Of a stretch of DNA of 64,000 nt, positions 43,666 through 54,552 are shown in pieces. Origin of the DNA: Flavobacterium praedii (GTDB lineage Bacteria; Bacteroidota; Bacteroidia; Flavobacteriales; Flavobacteriaceae); NCBI RefSeq assembly GCF_026810365.1, contig NZ_CP113948.1:3875501-3939500 (forward strand), read 5' to 3'. The notes beneath the pieces were generated by a model that saw nothing but the letters and a program-made list of their open reading frames with translations, was not told the origin of the DNA and ran no database searches. Within the stretch, counting starts at the first letter, position 1. The number at the start of each line of letters is the position of its first letter. The position numbers were made by a program, and so were the translations under genes.

Positions 43666-45822
43666 ATGGCTAGAGATCTTAAATATACAAGAAATATAGG
43701 AATTGCTGCTCACATTGATGCTGGTAAAACAACAACAACAGAGCGTATATTATTCTATACTGGAAAATCACACAAAATTGGTGAAGTACACGATGGTGCT
43801 GCAACAATGGACTGGATGGCACAAGAGCAAGAAAGAGGTATTACAATTACTTCTGCTGCTACTACTTGTGAATGGAATTTTCCAACTACACAAGGTAAAA
43901 TTTTACCTGAAACATTACCTTATCACTTTAATATTATCGATACCCCGGGACACGTTGACTTTACAGTTGAAGTAAACCGTTCTTTGCGTGTACTTGATGG
44001 TTTGGTTTTCTTATTTAGCGCGGTTGATGGTGTTGAGCCACAATCAGAAACTAACTGGAGATTAGCAGATCAATACAGGGTACCACGTATTGGATTTGTT
44101 AATAAAATGGATAGACAAGGATCTAACTTTTTGATGGTATGTCAACAAGTAAGAGATATGTTAAAATCAAATGCTGTTGCAATCACTTTGCCAATTGGTG
44201 AGGAAAATGATTTTAAAGGCGTTGTTGATTTGGTAAAGAATCAAGCTATAGTTTGGCATGAAGAAGGTTTAGGGGCTACTTATGATATTGTGCCTATTCC
44301 TGAAGATATGCTTGAAGAAGTAAAAGAATACAGATCAATTCTTATTGAAGCAGTTGCTGATTATGATGAGAATTTGCTTGAAAAATTCATGGAAGATGAA
44401 AACTCTATAACAGAGGAAGAAATCAACATTGCTTTAAGAGCTGCTGTAATGGATATGGCTATCATTCCTATGATTGCTGGTTCTTCTTTTAAAAACAAAG
44501 GGGTTCAATTCATGTTGGATGCAGTGTGTAAATACTTGCCGTCTCCAATGGATAAAGAAGGTATTACTGGTATTCATCCAGATGATGCTGAATTGCTTGA
44601 AGAAGATCAAACTAAAATATTGCGTAAGCCAGATGTTAAAGAGCCATTCGCTGCTTTAGCTTTTAAAATTGCTACTGACCCATTCGTAGGTCGTTTGGCT
44701 TTCTTCCGTGCTTACTCAGGACGTTTAGATGCAGGTTCTTATGTCTTAAACACTCGTTCTGGAAACAAAGAAAGAATTTCTCGTATCTACCAAATGCATG
44801 CTAACAAACAAAATCCAATCGAATATATCGAGGCGGGTGATATTGGAGCGGCTGTTGGATTTAAAGATATTAAAACAGGAGATACATTGTGTGATGAAAA
44901 ACACCCTATTATTCTTGAGTCAATGAAATTTCCAGCGCCAGTAATTGGTATTGCTATTGAGCCTAAAACTAAGGCTGACGTAGATAAAATGGGTATGGCT
45001 TTGGCTAAATTAGCTGAAGAAGATCCAACATTTACAGTTAGAACTGATGAAGCTTCTGGTCAAACTATTATTTCTGGTATGGGTGAGCTTCACTTGGATA
45101 TCTTGGTTGATAGGATGAGACGTGAATTTAAAGTTGAAGTAAACCAAGGTGAGCCTCAAGTTGAATACAAAGAAGCGTTTACTAAAAAAGCTCAACATAG
45201 AGAAACTTATAAGAAACAATCTGGAGGTCGTGGTAAATTCGGTGATATCGTATTTATTTTAGAGCCTGCTGATGAAGTTGATGGTAAAACTCCAGTTGGA
45301 TTACAGTTTGTGAATTCTGTAAAAGGTGGTAACGTGCCAAAAGAGTATATTCCTTCTGTTGAAAAAGGTTTCCGTGAAGCTATGAAAACGGGTCCTTTAG
45401 CAGGATATCAAGTAGATAGTTTAAAAGTAACTTTGTTAGACGGATCTTTTCACCCAGTCGATTCTGATGCTCTTTCGTTTGAATTAGCTGCTAGAATGGG
45501 TTATAGAGAAGTGGCTAAAGCTGCTGGAGCTGTAATACTTGAGCCAATCATGAAAATGGAAGTGATTACACCAGAAGAAAACATGGGAGATATCGTTGGT
45601 GATATTAACCGTCGTAGAGGTCAGGTGAATGATATGGGAGACAGAGCTGGTGCTAAAACTATTAAAGCTGATGTGCCTTTATCAGAAATGTTTGGATATG
45701 TTACTACATTAAGAACATTATCTTCTGGTAGAGCAACTTCAACAATGGAATTTTCACACTACGCTGAAACACCTTCTAATATTTCGGAAGCAGTTATCAA
45801 AAAAGCAAAAGGAAACGCATAA
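43666..45822 (+). CDS. fusA: elongation factor G
   Basis: EF-G drives translocation by GTP hydrolysis. The 718-residue protein has G1 [14 protein letters not shown], switch I with [12 protein letters not shown]3 [10 protein letters not shown]4 NKMDRQG and the C-terminal domain IV and V motifs (SGRGKFGD-type [23 protein letters not shown]). All domains are complete. tuf, which usually follows fusA, is missing; rpsJ starts 11 bases later. EF-Tu must be encoded elsewhere. Confidence 0.98.
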   Translation: MARDLKYTRNIGIAAHIDAGKTTTTERILFYTGKSHKIGEVHDGAATMDWMAQEQERGITITSAATTCEWNFPTTQGKILPETLPYHFNIIDTPGHVDFTVEVNRSLRVLDGLVFLFSAVDGVEPQSETNWRLADQYRVPRIGFVNKMDRQGSNFLMVCQQVRDMLKSNAVAITLPIGEENDFKGVVDLVKNQAIVWHEEGLGATYDIVPIPEDMLEEVKEYRSILIEAVADYDENLLEKFMEDENSITEEEINIALRAAVMDMAIIPMIAGSSFKNKGVQFMLDAVCKYLPSPMDKEGITGIHPDDAELLEEDQTKILRKPDVKEPFAALAFKIATDPFVGRLAFFRAYSGRLDAGSYVLNTRSGNKERISRIYQMHANKQNPIEYIEAGDIGAAVGFKDIKTGDTLCDEKHPIILESMKFPAPVIGIAIEPKTKADVDKMGMALAKLAEEDPTFTVRTDEASGQTIISGMGELHLDILVDRMRREFKVEVNQGEPQVEYKEAFTKKAQHRETYKKQSGGRGKFGDIVFILEPADEVDGKTPVGLQFVNSVKGGNVPKEYIPSVEKGFREAMKTGPLAGYQVDSLKVTLLDGSFHPVDSDALSFELAARMGYREVAKAAGAVILEPIMKMEVITPEENMGDIVGDINRRRGQVNDMGDRAGAKTIKADVPLSEMFGYVTTLRTLSSGRATSTMEFSHYAETPSNISEAVIKKAKGNA

Positions 45823-45833
45823 TCTTTAAGAAA

Positions 45834-46139
45834 ATGAGTCAAAAAATCAGAATAAAATTAAAATCTTACGATCACATGTTGGTAGATAAGTCTGCTGAAA
45901 AGATTGTAAAAACGGTAAAAAGTACAGGTGCTGTTGTAACTGGTCCAATTCCATTACCTACACACAAAAAACTTTTTACAGTTCTACGTTCTCCACACGT
46001 TAACAAAAAAGCGAGAGAGCAATTTGAAGTAATGTCATATAAAAGATTAATTGACATTTATTCTTCTTCATCTAAAACTATTGATGCTTTAATGAAACTT
46101 GAATTGCCAAGTGGAGTTGAAGTTGAAATCAAAGTTTAA
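45834..46139 (+). CDS. rpsJ: ribosomal protein S10
   Basis: S10 is both a 30S head protein and NusE, a partner of NusB in antitermination. The 101-residue sequence [20 protein letters not shown] with [20 protein letters not shown] is canonical. It follows fusA directly and is separated from rplC by a 154-base gap with a promoter and inverted repeat, so it belongs transcriptionally to the str part. Confidence 0.98.
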   Translation: MSQKIRIKLKSYDHMLVDKSAEKIVKTVKSTGAVVTGPIPLPTHKKLFTVLRSPHVNKKAREQFEVMSYKRLIDIYSSSSKTIDALMKLELPSGVEVEIKV

Positions 46140-46158
46140 GTACTTTAAGAGTAAAAAG

Positions 46159-46259
46159 GAACGCTGTTTTTAAGCAAAAAATATTTTTTTGGTTTGTATG
46201 TAAATAAGTTATACATTTGCACCCACTAAAAAAATAGGATTTGCTTAAAAGCTGCGTTC
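46159..46259 (+). promoter_or_regulatory. internal rplC promoter inside a 20-base inverted repeat
   Basis: TTG (46189-46191), 20 bases, then TACATTTG (46212-46219) is a strong promoter match. It lies in the loop of an inverted repeat: 46159-46178 and 46240-46259 are complementary at 18 of 20 positions (GAACGC...TTTTAAGCAAA). Read-through RNA from rpsJ would contain both arms; RNA from the internal promoter only the second. Confidence 0.75.
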
Positions 46260-46293
46260 TATATTTATATTTAATAATTAATAATTAATATTT

Positions 46294-46911
46294 ATGTCTG
46301 GGTTAATTGGTAGAAAAATCGGCATGACTAGTATTTTCGACGAAAACGGGAAGAATATTCCTTGTACAGTAATCGAAGCTGGACCATGCGTTGTTACCCA
46401 AGTCAGAACCAAAGGTGTTGACGGGTACGAAGCGTTGCAACTTGGTTTCGATGACAAAAACGAGAAACATTCCACAAAAGCGGCTTTAGGTCACTTTAAA
46501 AAAGCGGGAACTGTAGCTAAGAAAAAAGTCGTTGAATTCCAAGATTTCGCAACAGAACAAAAATTAGGAGATCTTATTGATGTTTCTATTTTTTCTGAAG
46601 GAGAATTTGTAGATGTACAAGGTGTATCTAAAGGTAAAGGTTTTCAAGGGGTTGTAAAACGTCACGGTTTTGGTGGTGTTGGTCAAGCAACTCACGGTCA
46701 ACATAACCGTTTAAGAGCGCCAGGTTCTGTAGGAGCTTCTTCTTATCCATCTAGAGTATTCAAAGGAATGCGTATGGCTGGAAGAATGGGAGGAGATAAT
46801 GTAAAAGTTCAAAACCTTAGAGTTTTAAAAGTAGTTGCTGAAAAGAACCTACTTGTTATAAAAGGATGTGTTCCTGGATGTAACAACTCTTATGTAATCA
46901 TTCAGAAGTAA
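46294..46911 (+). CDS. rplC: ribosomal protein L3
   Basis: L3 is an early-assembly 50S protein near the peptidyl-transferase centre. The 205-residue protein contains [20 protein letters not shown] and [20 protein letters not shown], the region entering the catalytic centre. The Gln in the loop targeted by methylation in Proteobacteria (GVGQATHG) is kept. It has its own promoter upstream. Its TAA overlaps the rplD ATG by one base, coupling translation. Confidence 0.98.
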   Translation: MSGLIGRKIGMTSIFDENGKNIPCTVIEAGPCVVTQVRTKGVDGYEALQLGFDDKNEKHSTKAALGHFKKAGTVAKKKVVEFQDFATEQKLGDLIDVSIFSEGEFVDVQGVSKGKGFQGVVKRHGFGGVGQATHGQHNRLRAPGSVGASSYPSRVFKGMRMAGRMGGDNVKVQNLRVLKVVAEKNLLVIKGCVPGCNNSYVIIQK

Positions 46912-47540
46912 TGGAAGTAAAAGTATTAGATTTCAACGGAAAAGATACTGGAAGAAAAGTTCAACTTTCTGATTCAGTATATGCAATTGAGCCAAACAAT
47001 CACGCAGTATATCTTGATGTTAAGCAATATCTTGCTAATCAAAGACAAGGAACGCACAAAGCTAAAGAAAGAGCTGAAGTAGCGGGAAGTACTCGTAAAA
47101 TTAAAAAACAAAAAGGAACTGGTACTGCTCGTGCGGGTAGTGCAAAGAATCCATTGTTTAAAGGTGGTGGAACAGTTTTTGGACCAAGACCAAGAAGTTA
47201 TTCATTCAAATTGAATAAAAGCTTAAAACGTCTTGCTAGAAAATCTGCTTTCTCTATTAAAGCAAAAGAGTCAAATATAATTGTACTTGAAGATTTTAAT
47301 TTTGAAACGCCAAACACTAAAAATTTCATTAATGTTTTGAAAGCTTTAGAGTTAGAAAACAAAAAATCACTGTTCGTGTTGGGTGATACAAATAAAAATG
47401 TATATTTGTCCTCACGTAATTTAAAGGCGGCTAATGTTGTAAGTAGCTATGAATTAAGTACTTACGCTATTTTACATGCTAATAATTTAGTGCTTTTAGA
47501 GAGTTCTTTGGAAGTAATTGAAGAAAATTTAAGTAAATAA
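46911..47540 (+). CDS. rplD: ribosomal protein L4
   Basis: L4 reaches into the exit tunnel with its long loop; in E. coli it represses the S10 operon. The 209-residue protein has the loop AGSTRKIKKQKGTGTARAGS and KGGGTVFGPRPRSYSFKLNK. Macrolide-contact residues in KKQKGTG look wild type. It overlaps rplC by one base and rplW follows after six bases. Confidence 0.98.
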   Translation: MEVKVLDFNGKDTGRKVQLSDSVYAIEPNNHAVYLDVKQYLANQRQGTHKAKERAEVAGSTRKIKKQKGTGTARAGSAKNPLFKGGGTVFGPRPRSYSFKLNKSLKRLARKSAFSIKAKESNIIVLEDFNFETPNTKNFINVLKALELENKKSLFVLGDTNKNVYLSSRNLKAANVVSSYELSTYAILHANNLVLLESSLEVIEENLSK

Positions 47541-47546
47541 TAGGAT

Positions 47547-47837
47547 ATGAGCATCATAATTAAACCTATAGTAACGGAAAAAGTAACCAAAGAAAGTGAA
47601 GTTTTAAACCGTTTTGGATTCGTTGTTAACAAAAAAGCAAACAAAGTGCAAATTAAGAAAGCTATTGAAGCTGCTTATGGAGTTACTATTTTGAGTGTTA
47701 ACACAATGAATGTAAGACCAGACAGAACTACAAAATACACTAAAAGTGGTTTAATCAGTGGAAAGACAAATGCTATTAAAAAAGCAATTGTACAAGTACA
47801 AGAAGGAGAAACAATTGATTTTTACAACAATATCTAA
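47547..47837 (+). CDS. rplW: ribosomal protein L23
   Basis: L23 lies at the tunnel exit and docks SRP and trigger factor. The 96-residue protein starts MSIIIKPIVTEKVTKESE and has the family motif NKVQIKKAIEAAYGVTILSV. The length is normal, without the long extension of some species. It sits between rplD and rplB with six-base gaps on both sides. Confidence 0.98.
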   Translation: MSIIIKPIVTEKVTKESEVLNRFGFVVNKKANKVQIKKAIEAAYGVTILSVNTMNVRPDRTTKYTKSGLISGKTNAIKKAIVQVQEGETIDFYNNI

Positions 47838-47843
47838 GATAAA

Positions 47844-48668
47844 ATGTCAGTAAGAAAATTAAAACCTATTACCCCAGGTCAGCGATTTAGAGTTGTGAAT
47901 GGTTATGACGCCATTACAACTGATAAGCCGGAACGCTCTTTGATAGCGCCGATAAAAAACTCTGGAGGTAGAAATAGTCAAGGAAAGATGACCATGCGTT
48001 ATACGGGTGGTGGTCACAAGCAGAGATATCGTATTATTGATTTCAAACGTACAAAAGAAGGAATTCCAGCTACAGTGAAATCAATCGAATATGATCCAAA
48101 TCGTACTGCCTTTATCGCTTTATTAGCTTATGCTGATGGTGAAAAAACTTATGTTATTGCTCAAAATGGATTGAAAGTTGGTCAGAAATTAGTTTCTGGT
48201 CCAGAATCTCAACCAGAAATTGGTAATACATTACCTTTAAGTAGAGTTCCACTTGGAACTGTTATTTCTTGTATCGAATTGAGACCAGGGCAAGGAGCTG
48301 TAATCGCTCGTTCTGCTGGAACATTTGCTCAATTAATGGCAAGAGATGGAAAATATGCAACAATTAAAATGCCTTCTGGAGAAACAAGATTAATCTTGTT
48401 AACTTGTTCGGCTACAATTGGAGCGGTTTCTAATTCAGATCACCAATTAGTTGTATCAGGAAAAGCTGGTAGAACAAGATGGTTAGGAAGAAGACCTAGA
48501 ACAAGACCTGTTGCAATGAACCCTGTCGATCACCCAATGGGTGGTGGTGAAGGACGTTCTTCTGGTGGACATCCACGTTCAAGAAATGGAATACCAGCTA
48601 AAGGTTATAGAACTCGTTCTAAGAAAAACCCGAGTAACAAGTATATCGTAGAACGTAGAAAGAAATAA
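47844..48668 (+). CDS. rplB: ribosomal protein L2
   Basis: L2 is one of the oldest 50S proteins and is needed for subunit association and the peptidyl-transferase centre. The 274-residue protein contains [20 protein letters not shown] and the C-terminal [20 protein letters not shown] carrying the conserved His. Length and blocks are canonical. Confidence 0.98.
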   Translation: MSVRKLKPITPGQRFRVVNGYDAITTDKPERSLIAPIKNSGGRNSQGKMTMRYTGGGHKQRYRIIDFKRTKEGIPATVKSIEYDPNRTAFIALLAYADGEKTYVIAQNGLKVGQKLVSGPESQPEIGNTLPLSRVPLGTVISCIELRPGQGAVIARSAGTFAQLMARDGKYATIKMPSGETRLILLTCSATIGAVSNSDHQLVVSGKAGRTRWLGRRPRTRPVAMNPVDHPMGGGEGRSSGGHPRSRNGIPAKGYRTRSKKNPSNKYIVERRKK

Positions 48669-48674
48669 TAAGAT

Positions 48675-48953
48675 ATGGCACGTTCATTAAAAAAAGGACC
48701 TTTCGTTCATTATAAGTTAGACAAGAAAGTTCAAGAAAACATTGCAGGTGGAAATAAAGGAGTTGTTAAGACATGGTCTAGAGCTTCTATGATTACTCCA
48801 GACTTTGTTGGACAAACTATCGCAGTTCATAACGGTCGTCAATTTGTACCAGTTTACGTAACAGAAAACATGGTAGGTCACAAATTAGGAGAATTTTCAC
48901 CAACTAGATCTTTTAGAGGTCATGCTGGAGCAAAAAATAAAGGTAAAAAATAA
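48675..48953 (+). CDS. rpsS: ribosomal protein S19
   Basis: S19 contacts the A-site finger in the 30S head. The 92-residue [20 protein letters not shown] has the family block [20 protein letters not shown] and [20 protein letters not shown]. It is canonical in length. It lies six bases from both neighbours. Confidence 0.98.
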   Translation: MARSLKKGPFVHYKLDKKVQENIAGGNKGVVKTWSRASMITPDFVGQTIAVHNGRQFVPVYVTENMVGHKLGEFSPTRSFRGHAGAKNKGKK

Positions 48954-48959
48954 GAAGCA

Positions 48960-49373
48960 ATGGGAGTTCGTAAAAGAGAAACAGCAGATGCGAGAAAAGA
49001 GGCTAATAAGTCTTTAGCTTTCGCAAAATTGAATAACTGCCCTACTTCACCTAGAAAAATGCGCTTAGTAGCGGACTTGGTAAGAGGTCAGAAGGTAGAA
49101 AGAGCACTAAACATCTTGAGATTTAGTTCTAAAGAAGCTTCAAGAAAATTAGAGAAATTGGTTTTATCTGTTATTGCCAACTGGCAAGCAAAAAACCCTG
49201 AAGCTAATATGGAAGAAGCTGGTTTATTTGTTAAGGAAATCCGTGTAGATGGTGGAATGATGTTAAAAAGACTTCGTCCAGCTCCACAAGGAAGAGCACA
49301 CAGAATAAGAAAACGTTCAAATCACGTAACAATCGTGTTAGGAGCTATCAATAACACACAAAGCAATTCTTAA
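48960..49373 (+). CDS. rplV: ribosomal protein L22
   Basis: L22 lines the exit tunnel next to L4. The 137-residue protein has [20 protein letters not shown] and the beta-hairpin [20 protein letters not shown], the site where macrolide-resistance deletions occur elsewhere; here it is intact. A short N-terminal extension ([17 protein letters not shown]) precedes the core, as is usual in Flavobacteriia. Confidence 0.98.
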   Translation: MGVRKRETADARKEANKSLAFAKLNNCPTSPRKMRLVADLVRGQKVERALNILRFSSKEASRKLEKLVLSVIANWQAKNPEANMEEAGLFVKEIRVDGGMMLKRLRPAPQGRAHRIRKRSNHVTIVLGAINNTQSNS

Positions 49374-49378
49374 GCAGC

Positions 49379-50134
49379 ATGGGACAAAAGACAAATCCAA
49401 TTGGAAATAGACTTGGTATCATCAGAGGATGGGACTCAAACTGGTATGGTGGAAATGATTATGGTGATAAACTTGCCGAAGATCATAAAATCAGAAAGTA
49501 TATCCATGCTCGTTTATCAAAAGCAAGTGTATCAAAAGTGATTATTGAGAGAACTTTAAAACTTGTAACCGTTACTATCACTACTGCTAGACCTGGTATT
49601 ATTATCGGAAAAGGTGGACAAGAGGTAGACAAGTTGAAAGAAGAACTTAAAAAAATTACTGACAAAGAGGTTCAAATCAACATCTTTGAAATAAAAAGAC
49701 CTGAACTTGACGCGTATCTAGTTGCTACAAGCATCTGTCGTCAAATCGAAAGCAGAATTTCTTACAGACGTGCAATCAAAATGGCTATTGCTGCTTCTAT
49801 GCGTATGAACGCAGAAGGTATCAAAGTTTTGATTTCTGGACGTTTGAATGGTGCTGAGATGGCTCGTTCAGAAGGTTTCAAAGAAGGTAGAATTCCTCTA
49901 TCAACTTTCAGAGCAGATATTGATTATGCGCTTGCAGAAGCTCACACTACTTATGGTAGAATGGGAATTAAAGTGTGGATCATGAAAGGTGAAGTTTATG
50001 GAAAGAGAGATCTTTCTCCGCTAGCAGGAATGGATAAAAAACAATCTGGTGGTGGTAAAGGTGGAGATTCTCCTAGAGGAGATAGAAAGCCTTTTAATAA
50101 AGGTGGTAAACCAGACGCTCGTAAACGAAAGTAA
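49379..50134 (+). CDS. rpsC: ribosomal protein S3
   Basis: S3 helps form the mRNA entry channel and its helicase activity. The 251-residue protein has [20 protein letters not shown], the KH domain with [20 protein letters not shown], and [20 protein letters not shown]. The C-terminus is extended by a basic, glycine-rich tail ([20 protein letters not shown]). rplP follows after 19 bases. Confidence 0.98.
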   Translation: MGQKTNPIGNRLGIIRGWDSNWYGGNDYGDKLAEDHKIRKYIHARLSKASVSKVIIERTLKLVTVTITTARPGIIIGKGGQEVDKLKEELKKITDKEVQINIFEIKRPELDAYLVATSICRQIESRISYRRAIKMAIAASMRMNAEGIKVLISGRLNGAEMARSEGFKEGRIPLSTFRADIDYALAEAHTTYGRMGIKVWIMKGEVYGKRDLSPLAGMDKKQSGGGKGGDSPRGDRKPFNKGGKPDARKRK

Positions 50135-50153
50135 ATTTTTAAACTAAAAAAAA

Positions 50154-50579
50154 ATGTTACAGCCTAAAAGAACAAAATACCGTAAGGTACAAAAAGGTAA
50201 AATGAAAGGAAATTCTCAAAGAGGACATGAACTTTCTAATGGAATGTTTGGTATTAAATCTGTACATGAAGATGGAATGTTCTTAACCTCTCGTCAAATC
50301 GAAGCTGCGCGTATTGCTGCAACTCGTTTTATGAAAAGAGAAGGACAATTATGGATCAAAATATTTCCAGACAAACCTATCACTAAGAAGCCTCTTGAGG
50401 TACGTATGGGTAAAGGTAAAGGTGCAGTTGAGTATTGGGCTGCCGTTGTTAAACCCGGAAGAATAATGTTTGAAGTTGGAGGAGTACCTTTGTCAGTTGC
50501 AAAAGAGGCGTTACGTCTTGCGGCTCAAAAACTTCCAGTAAAAACTAAATTCGTTGTTGCTAGAGATTTCGAAGCATAA
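50154..50579 (+). CDS. rplP: ribosomal protein L16
   Basis: L16 organises the A-tRNA site of the 50S subunit. The 141-residue protein begins [20 protein letters not shown] and has [20 protein letters not shown]. The Arg in [20 protein letters not shown] corresponds to the region hydroxylated in some bacteria. The length is normal. Confidence 0.98.
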   Translation: MLQPKRTKYRKVQKGKMKGNSQRGHELSNGMFGIKSVHEDGMFLTSRQIEAARIAATRFMKREGQLWIKIFPDKPITKKPLEVRMGKGKGAVEYWAAVVKPGRIMFEVGGVPLSVAKEALRLAAQKLPVKTKFVVARDFEA

Positions 50580-50592
50580 TCTATATTATATT

Positions 50593-50784
50593 ATGAAACA
50601 ATCAGAAATAAAAGATCTTTCTGCAGCAGAGTTGCAAGAAAAACTTAGCCAGACTAAGAAGGCATATGCCGACCTAAAAATGGCTCACGCTATTTCACCA
50701 ATTGAGAATCCGCTTCAAATTAGAGGTGTAAGAAGAACAGTTGCAAGATTAGCTACGGAACTTACTAAAAGAGAATTACAATAA
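50593..50784 (+). CDS. rpmC: ribosomal protein L29
   Basis: L29 is at the tunnel exit next to L23. The 63-residue sequence MKQSEIKDLSAAELQEKLSQ with ISPIENPLQIRGVRRTVARL is canonical. The ATG at 50593 was chosen; a longer in-frame start at 50554 would lie inside rplP and add residues not found in the family. Confidence 0.97.
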   Translation: MKQSEIKDLSAAELQEKLSQTKKAYADLKMAHAISPIENPLQIRGVRRTVARLATELTKRELQ

Positions 50785-50796
50785 TTCTGCTGAAAG

Positions 50797-51057
50797 ATGG
50801 AAGAAAAAAGAAATTTAAGAAAAGAAAGAGTTGGGGTTGTTACTTCAAACAAAATGGATAAATCCATTGTTGTTGCTCAAGTAACAAAAGTAAAACACCC
50901 ATTATACGGTAAGTTTGTGTTGAAAACAAAGAAATTTGTAGCACATGACGAAACAAACGACTGTAACATTGGAGATACTGTAAGAATTAGCGAAACGCGT
51001 CCTTTGAGTAAATCAAAATGTTGGAGATTAGTTGAAATCCTAGAAAGAGCTAAATAA
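50797..51057 (+). CDS. rpsQ: ribosomal protein S17
   Basis: S17 is a primary 16S rRNA-binding OB-fold protein. The 86-residue protein contains [30 protein letters not shown] and [20 protein letters not shown], all family blocks. It is preceded by rpmC (12 bases) and followed by rplN (two bases). Confidence 0.98.
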   Translation: MEEKRNLRKERVGVVTSNKMDKSIVVAQVTKVKHPLYGKFVLKTKKFVAHDETNDCNIGDTVRISETRPLSKSKCWRLVEILERAK

Positions 51058-51059
51058 TT

Positions 51060-51428
51060 ATGGTACAACAAGAATCAAGACTAAAAGTAGCAGATAACAC
51101 GGGAGCAAAAGAAGTTTTAACTATTCGTGTTTTAGGAGGTACCAAAAGAAGGTATGCCTCTGTTGGAGACAAGATTGTAGTATCTATAAAAGACGCAACA
51201 CCTAACGGAAACGTTAAAAAAGGTGCTGTTTCAACTGCAGTTGTTGTACGTACCAAAAAAGAAGTGAGAAGAGCTGATGGTTCTTATATCCGTTTCGATG
51301 ATAATGCATGTGTTCTTTTGAATGCTGCAGGTGAAATGAGAGGAACTCGTGTTTTTGGTCCGGTAGCAAGAGAACTTCGTGAAAAACAATTCATGAAAAT
51401 TGTATCATTAGCACCAGAAGTGCTTTAA
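51060..51428 (+). CDS. rplN: ribosomal protein L14
   Basis: L14 forms intersubunit bridges and is the docking site of the silencing factor RsfS. The 122-residue [20 protein letters not shown] with [20 protein letters not shown] and [20 protein letters not shown] is complete and typical. Confidence 0.98.
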
Positions 51429-51439
51429 TTCGTTTTAAG

Positions 51440-51754
51440 ATGATAAAGCTAAAAATAAAATCAGGAGACATCGTAAGAGTAATTGCTGGAGACCATAAAG
51501 GAGCTGAAGGTAAAGTTTTACGTGTTTACCGTGAGAAAAACAAAGCAATTGTTGAAGGTGTAAACATGGTTTCTAAACATACGAAACCTAGTGCAAAAAG
51601 CCCTCAAGGTGGTATTGTAAAGAAAGAAGCTTCTATTCAAATCTCTAACATCTCTTTAATAGATCCTAAAACTAAGGAAACAACAAGAGTAGGTATTAGA
51701 GTTGAAGGAGATAAGAAAGTAAGATTTTCAAAAAAATCTAATCAAGTACTATAG
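51440..51754 (+). CDS. rplX: ribosomal protein L24
   Basis: L24 initiates 50S assembly. The 104-residue protein has the KOW motif [20 protein letters not shown] and the family segment [20 protein letters not shown]. It lies 11 bases after rplN and two before rplE. Confidence 0.98.
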   Translation: MIKLKIKSGDIVRVIAGDHKGAEGKVLRVYREKNKAIVEGVNMVSKHTKPSAKSPQGGIVKKEASIQISNISLIDPKTKETTRVGIRVEGDKKVRFSKKSNQVL

Positions 51755-51756
51755 TA

Positions 51757-52308
51757 ATGGCATATATACCTAGACTAAAAGAAGAATATAAGAGTAGAGT
51801 TATCTCTGCTCTTAAAGAAGAATTCGGTTACACAAACGTAATGCAAGTTCCTAAATTGGAAAAAATCGTTTTGAGTAAGGGAGTTGGTGCAGCAGTATCT
51901 GATAAAAAATTGATTGACTATGCAGTTGATGAATTGACAAAGATAACTGGACAAAAAGCAGTATCTACAATCTCAAAGAAAGACGTTGCGTCATTCAAAT
52001 TGAGAAAAGGAATGCCTATTGGAGCAAAAGTTACTTTGCGCGGTGAAAGAATGTATGAGTTTTTAGATAGACTTATAACTTCGGCGTTACCACGTGTTAG
52101 AGATTTCAGTGGTATTAAAGCAACTGGTTTTGATGGTAGAGGAAATTATAATTTAGGTGTTTTAGAGCAAATCATTTTCCCGGAAATTGATATTGACAAA
52201 GTAAATAAAATATCTGGAATGGACATTTCTTTTGTAACCACTGCAAAAACAGACAAAGAAGCAAAGTCATTGTTGGCTGAATTAGGTTTACCTTTTAAAA
52301 AGAATTAA
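51757..52308 (+). CDS. rplE: ribosomal protein L5
   Basis: L5 is part of the 5S rRNP and contacts P-site tRNA. The 183-residue protein includes [40 protein letters not shown] and GLPFKKN at the C-terminus. It is complete and followed after three bases by rpsN. Confidence 0.98.
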   Translation: MAYIPRLKEEYKSRVISALKEEFGYTNVMQVPKLEKIVLSKGVGAAVSDKKLIDYAVDELTKITGQKAVSTISKKDVASFKLRKGMPIGAKVTLRGERMYEFLDRLITSALPRVRDFSGIKATGFDGRGNYNLGVLEQIIFPEIDIDKVNKISGMDISFVTTAKTDKEAKSLLAELGLPFKKN

Positions 52309-52311
52309 GAT

Positions 52312-52581
52312 ATGGCTAAAGAATCAATGAAAGCCCGTGAGGTTAAGAGAGAAAAAACGGTTGTTAAGTATGCTGAGAAAAGAAAAGCTTTGTTAGAAGC
52401 TGGAGATTTCGTAGGTTTGCAGAAATTACCGAAAAATGCTTCACCAGTACGTTTGCACAATCGTTGCAAATTGACAGGTAGACCAAGAGGGTATATGCGT
52501 CAATTCGGTATTTCACGTGTAACATTTCGTGAAATGGCTAATAATGGACTAATACCAGGTGTTAAAAAAGCATCTTGGTAG
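52312..52581 (+). CDS. rpsN: ribosomal protein S14, zinc-independent form
   Basis: S14 assembles late into the 30S head. The 89-residue protein is the longer form: [20 protein letters not shown] is present, but the CxxC...CxxC zinc ribbon is missing (only one Cys). This C-minus form does not need zinc. It is followed by a 103-base gap with two hairpins (52591-52664), the largest break inside the spc part. Confidence 0.98.
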   Translation: MAKESMKAREVKREKTVVKYAEKRKALLEAGDFVGLQKLPKNASPVRLHNRCKLTGRPRGYMRQFGISRVTFREMANNGLIPGVKKASW

Positions 52582-52590
52582 AAAAATATT

Positions 52591-52664
52591 CAGACGTGAG
52601 TAATCACGTCTGTTTTTCACATTTATAAACTGGTTTCAGGTTCAATTACGTTTAATTGAAAACC
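52591..52664 (+). promoter_or_regulatory. terminator-like hairpin and second hairpin between rpsN and rpsH
   Basis: CAGACGTGA (52591-52599) pairs perfectly with TCACGTCTG (52604-52612) around GTAA, followed by TTTTT: the form of an intrinsic terminator inside an essential operon. A second stem TTCAATTA (52641-52648) with TAATTGAA (52653-52660), extended by GGTT/AACC, ends 20 bases before rpsH. This could be an attenuator or a repressor-protein site. Confidence 0.6.
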
Positions 52665-52684
52665 GTTACCGCAAATCAATACAT

Positions 52685-53083
52685 ATGTATACAGATCCTA
52701 TTGCAGATTATTTGACGAGAGTTAGAAACGCTGTGGCTGCAAACCACAAAGTTGTCGAAATTCCAGCATCTAATTTAAAAAAAGAAATAACAAAGATCTT
52801 ATTTGATCAAGGTTATATCTTAAGTTACAAATTTGAAGACAACTCTGTACAGGGTTCAATCAAAATTGCTTTGAAGTATGATAAAGATACCAAAGAGCCT
52901 GTAATTAAAGATATCCAAAGAATTAGTAAACCAGGTTTACGTAAGTACGCAGGTGCTTCTAAAATACCAAGAATCCTTAATGGATTAGGAATTGCTATTG
53001 TTTCAACTTCAAAAGGGTTGATGACAGGAAAACAAGCCAAGCAATTAAATGTAGGAGGAGAAGTAATTTGTTACGTATACTAA
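52685..53083 (+). CDS. rpsH: ribosomal protein S8
   Basis: S8 binds the central domain of 16S rRNA and, in E. coli, its own operon mRNA. The 132-residue protein begins [20 protein letters not shown] and ends [20 protein letters not shown] with VICYVY. It is complete. The hairpins just upstream make it a candidate for autoregulation (inference). Confidence 0.98.
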   Translation: MYTDPIADYLTRVRNAVAANHKVVEIPASNLKKEITKILFDQGYILSYKFEDNSVQGSIKIALKYDKDTKEPVIKDIQRISKPGLRKYAGASKIPRILNGLGIAIVSTSKGLMTGKQAKQLNVGGEVICYVY

Positions 53084-53101
53084 TTTTAAAGACTATATAA
53101 G

Positions 53102-53644
53102 ATGTCAAGAATAGGTAAAAGCCCAGTAACAATACCTGCTGGAGTAACTGTTACAGTTGCAGATGGTATTATTACAGTAAAAGGAAAAAACGGTCAGCTT
53201 ACACAGGAGTTCTCGGACGTAACTGTTACAGTTGAAGGAGATCAAGTTCAAGTTGAAAGATCTTCTGATCATAAAGACCAAAGAGCAAAACACGGATTGT
53301 ATAGATCTTTGATTAATAACATGGTTATTGGTGTTACAGAAGGTTTTACAAAATCTTTAGAATTGGTAGGAGTTGGTTATAGAGCTTCAAATCAAGGTCA
53401 AAAGTTAGATTTGGCACTTGGGTTCTCTCACAATATTATTTTAGAAGTAGCTCCAGAGGTAACACTTGAAACTATTTCTGAAAAAGGAAAAAACCCAATT
53501 GTAAAATTAACATCATTAGATAAACAACTTTTAGGTCAAATTGCGGCTAAAATTAGAGGTTTCCGTAAACCAGAACCATATAAAGGAAAAGGTGTTAAAT
53601 TTGTAGGTGAAGTATTAAGAAGAAAAGCAGGTAAATCAGCTTAA
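53102..53644 (+). CDS. rplF: ribosomal protein L6
   Basis: L6 lies near the factor-binding site of the 50S. The 180-residue protein has [19 protein letters not shown] and the C-terminal block [20 protein letters not shown] with [16 protein letters not shown], the rRNA-binding region. It is normal in length. Confidence 0.98.
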   Translation: MSRIGKSPVTIPAGVTVTVADGIITVKGKNGQLTQEFSDVTVTVEGDQVQVERSSDHKDQRAKHGLYRSLINNMVIGVTEGFTKSLELVGVGYRASNQGQKLDLALGFSHNIILEVAPEVTLETISEKGKNPIVKLTSLDKQLLGQIAAKIRGFRKPEPYKGKGVKFVGEVLRRKAGKSA

Positions 53645-53655
53645 AAAATAAGATT

Positions 53656-54006
53656 ATGTCATTAACAAAACCTGAAAGAAGACAACGAATTAGATTCAGA
53701 ATTAGAAAAACGATTAGTGGTACTGCTACTAATCCAAGACTATCTGTATTTAGAAGTAACAAGGAAATTTACGCTCAATTAATTGATGATGTAAACGGAG
53801 TTACTTTATTGGCTGCTTCTTCAAGAGAAAAAGAAATAGGAAAAGGTACGAATATTGAAGTAGCAACTGCAGTTGGGAAACTAGTAGCAGAAAAAGCTTT
53901 AAAAGCTGGTATAGATGTAGTAACATTCGATAGAGGAGGTTATTTATATCACGGTCGTATTAAATCATTAGCGGAAGGCGCGAGAGCGGCTGGACTTAAA
54001 TTCTAA
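53656..54006 (+). CDS. rplR: ribosomal protein L18
   Basis: L18 binds 5S rRNA together with L5. The 116-residue protein has [20 protein letters not shown] followed by [18 protein letters not shown] and [20 protein letters not shown] at the C-terminus, all typical. The gaps to rplF and rpsE are 11 and six bases. Confidence 0.98.
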   Translation: MSLTKPERRQRIRFRIRKTISGTATNPRLSVFRSNKEIYAQLIDDVNGVTLLAASSREKEIGKGTNIEVATAVGKLVAEKALKAGIDVVTFDRGGYLYHGRIKSLAEGARAAGLKF

Positions 54007-54012
54007 TATAGT

Positions 54013-54540
54013 ATGTCTAATAGTAAATACAAGAATGTAGAGCTAGTAAAACCAAGTGGTCTTGAATTAAAAGATCGTTTGGTAAGTGTAAATCGTGTTA
54101 CTAAAGTTACAAAAGGTGGTAGAGCTTTCGGTTTTTCTGCAATTGTAGTCGTAGGTGATGAAAATGGAGTAGTTGGACATGGATTAGGAAAATCTAAAGA
54201 TGTTTCTGAAGCAATTGCGAAAGCAGTGGAAGATGCAAAGAAAAATTTAGTAAAAATTCCTTTGAATGGACAATCTGTTCCTCACGAACAAAAAGGTAAA
54301 TTTGGTGGTGCACGTGTATTCTTAATTCCTGCTTCTCATGGTACAGGAGTTATTGCTGGTGGAGCTGTTCGTTCAGTTCTTGAATCAGTTGGGATTCATG
54401 ATGTATTATCTAAATCACAAGGATCTTCAAATCCTCACAACGTGGTAAAAGCAACTTTTGATGCTTTATTACAAATGAGAAGTGCTTATACAGTTGCAAA
54501 ACAAAGAGGCGTTTCTTTAGAAAAAGTTTTTAAAGGTTAA
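54013..54540 (+). CDS. rpsE: ribosomal protein S5
   Basis: S5 supports decoding accuracy and the mRNA entry channel. The 175-residue protein has [40 protein letters not shown] and [20 protein letters not shown]. The VTKGGR loop tied to spectinomycin sensitivity looks unmodified. Confidence 0.98.
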   Translation: MSNSKYKNVELVKPSGLELKDRLVSVNRVTKVTKGGRAFGFSAIVVVGDENGVVGHGLGKSKDVSEAIAKAVEDAKKNLVKIPLNGQSVPHEQKGKFGGARVFLIPASHGTGVIAGGAVRSVLESVGIHDVLSKSQGSSNPHNVVKATFDALLQMRSAYTVAKQRGVSLEKVFKG

Positions 54541-54552
54541 TTCAAGGAAATT

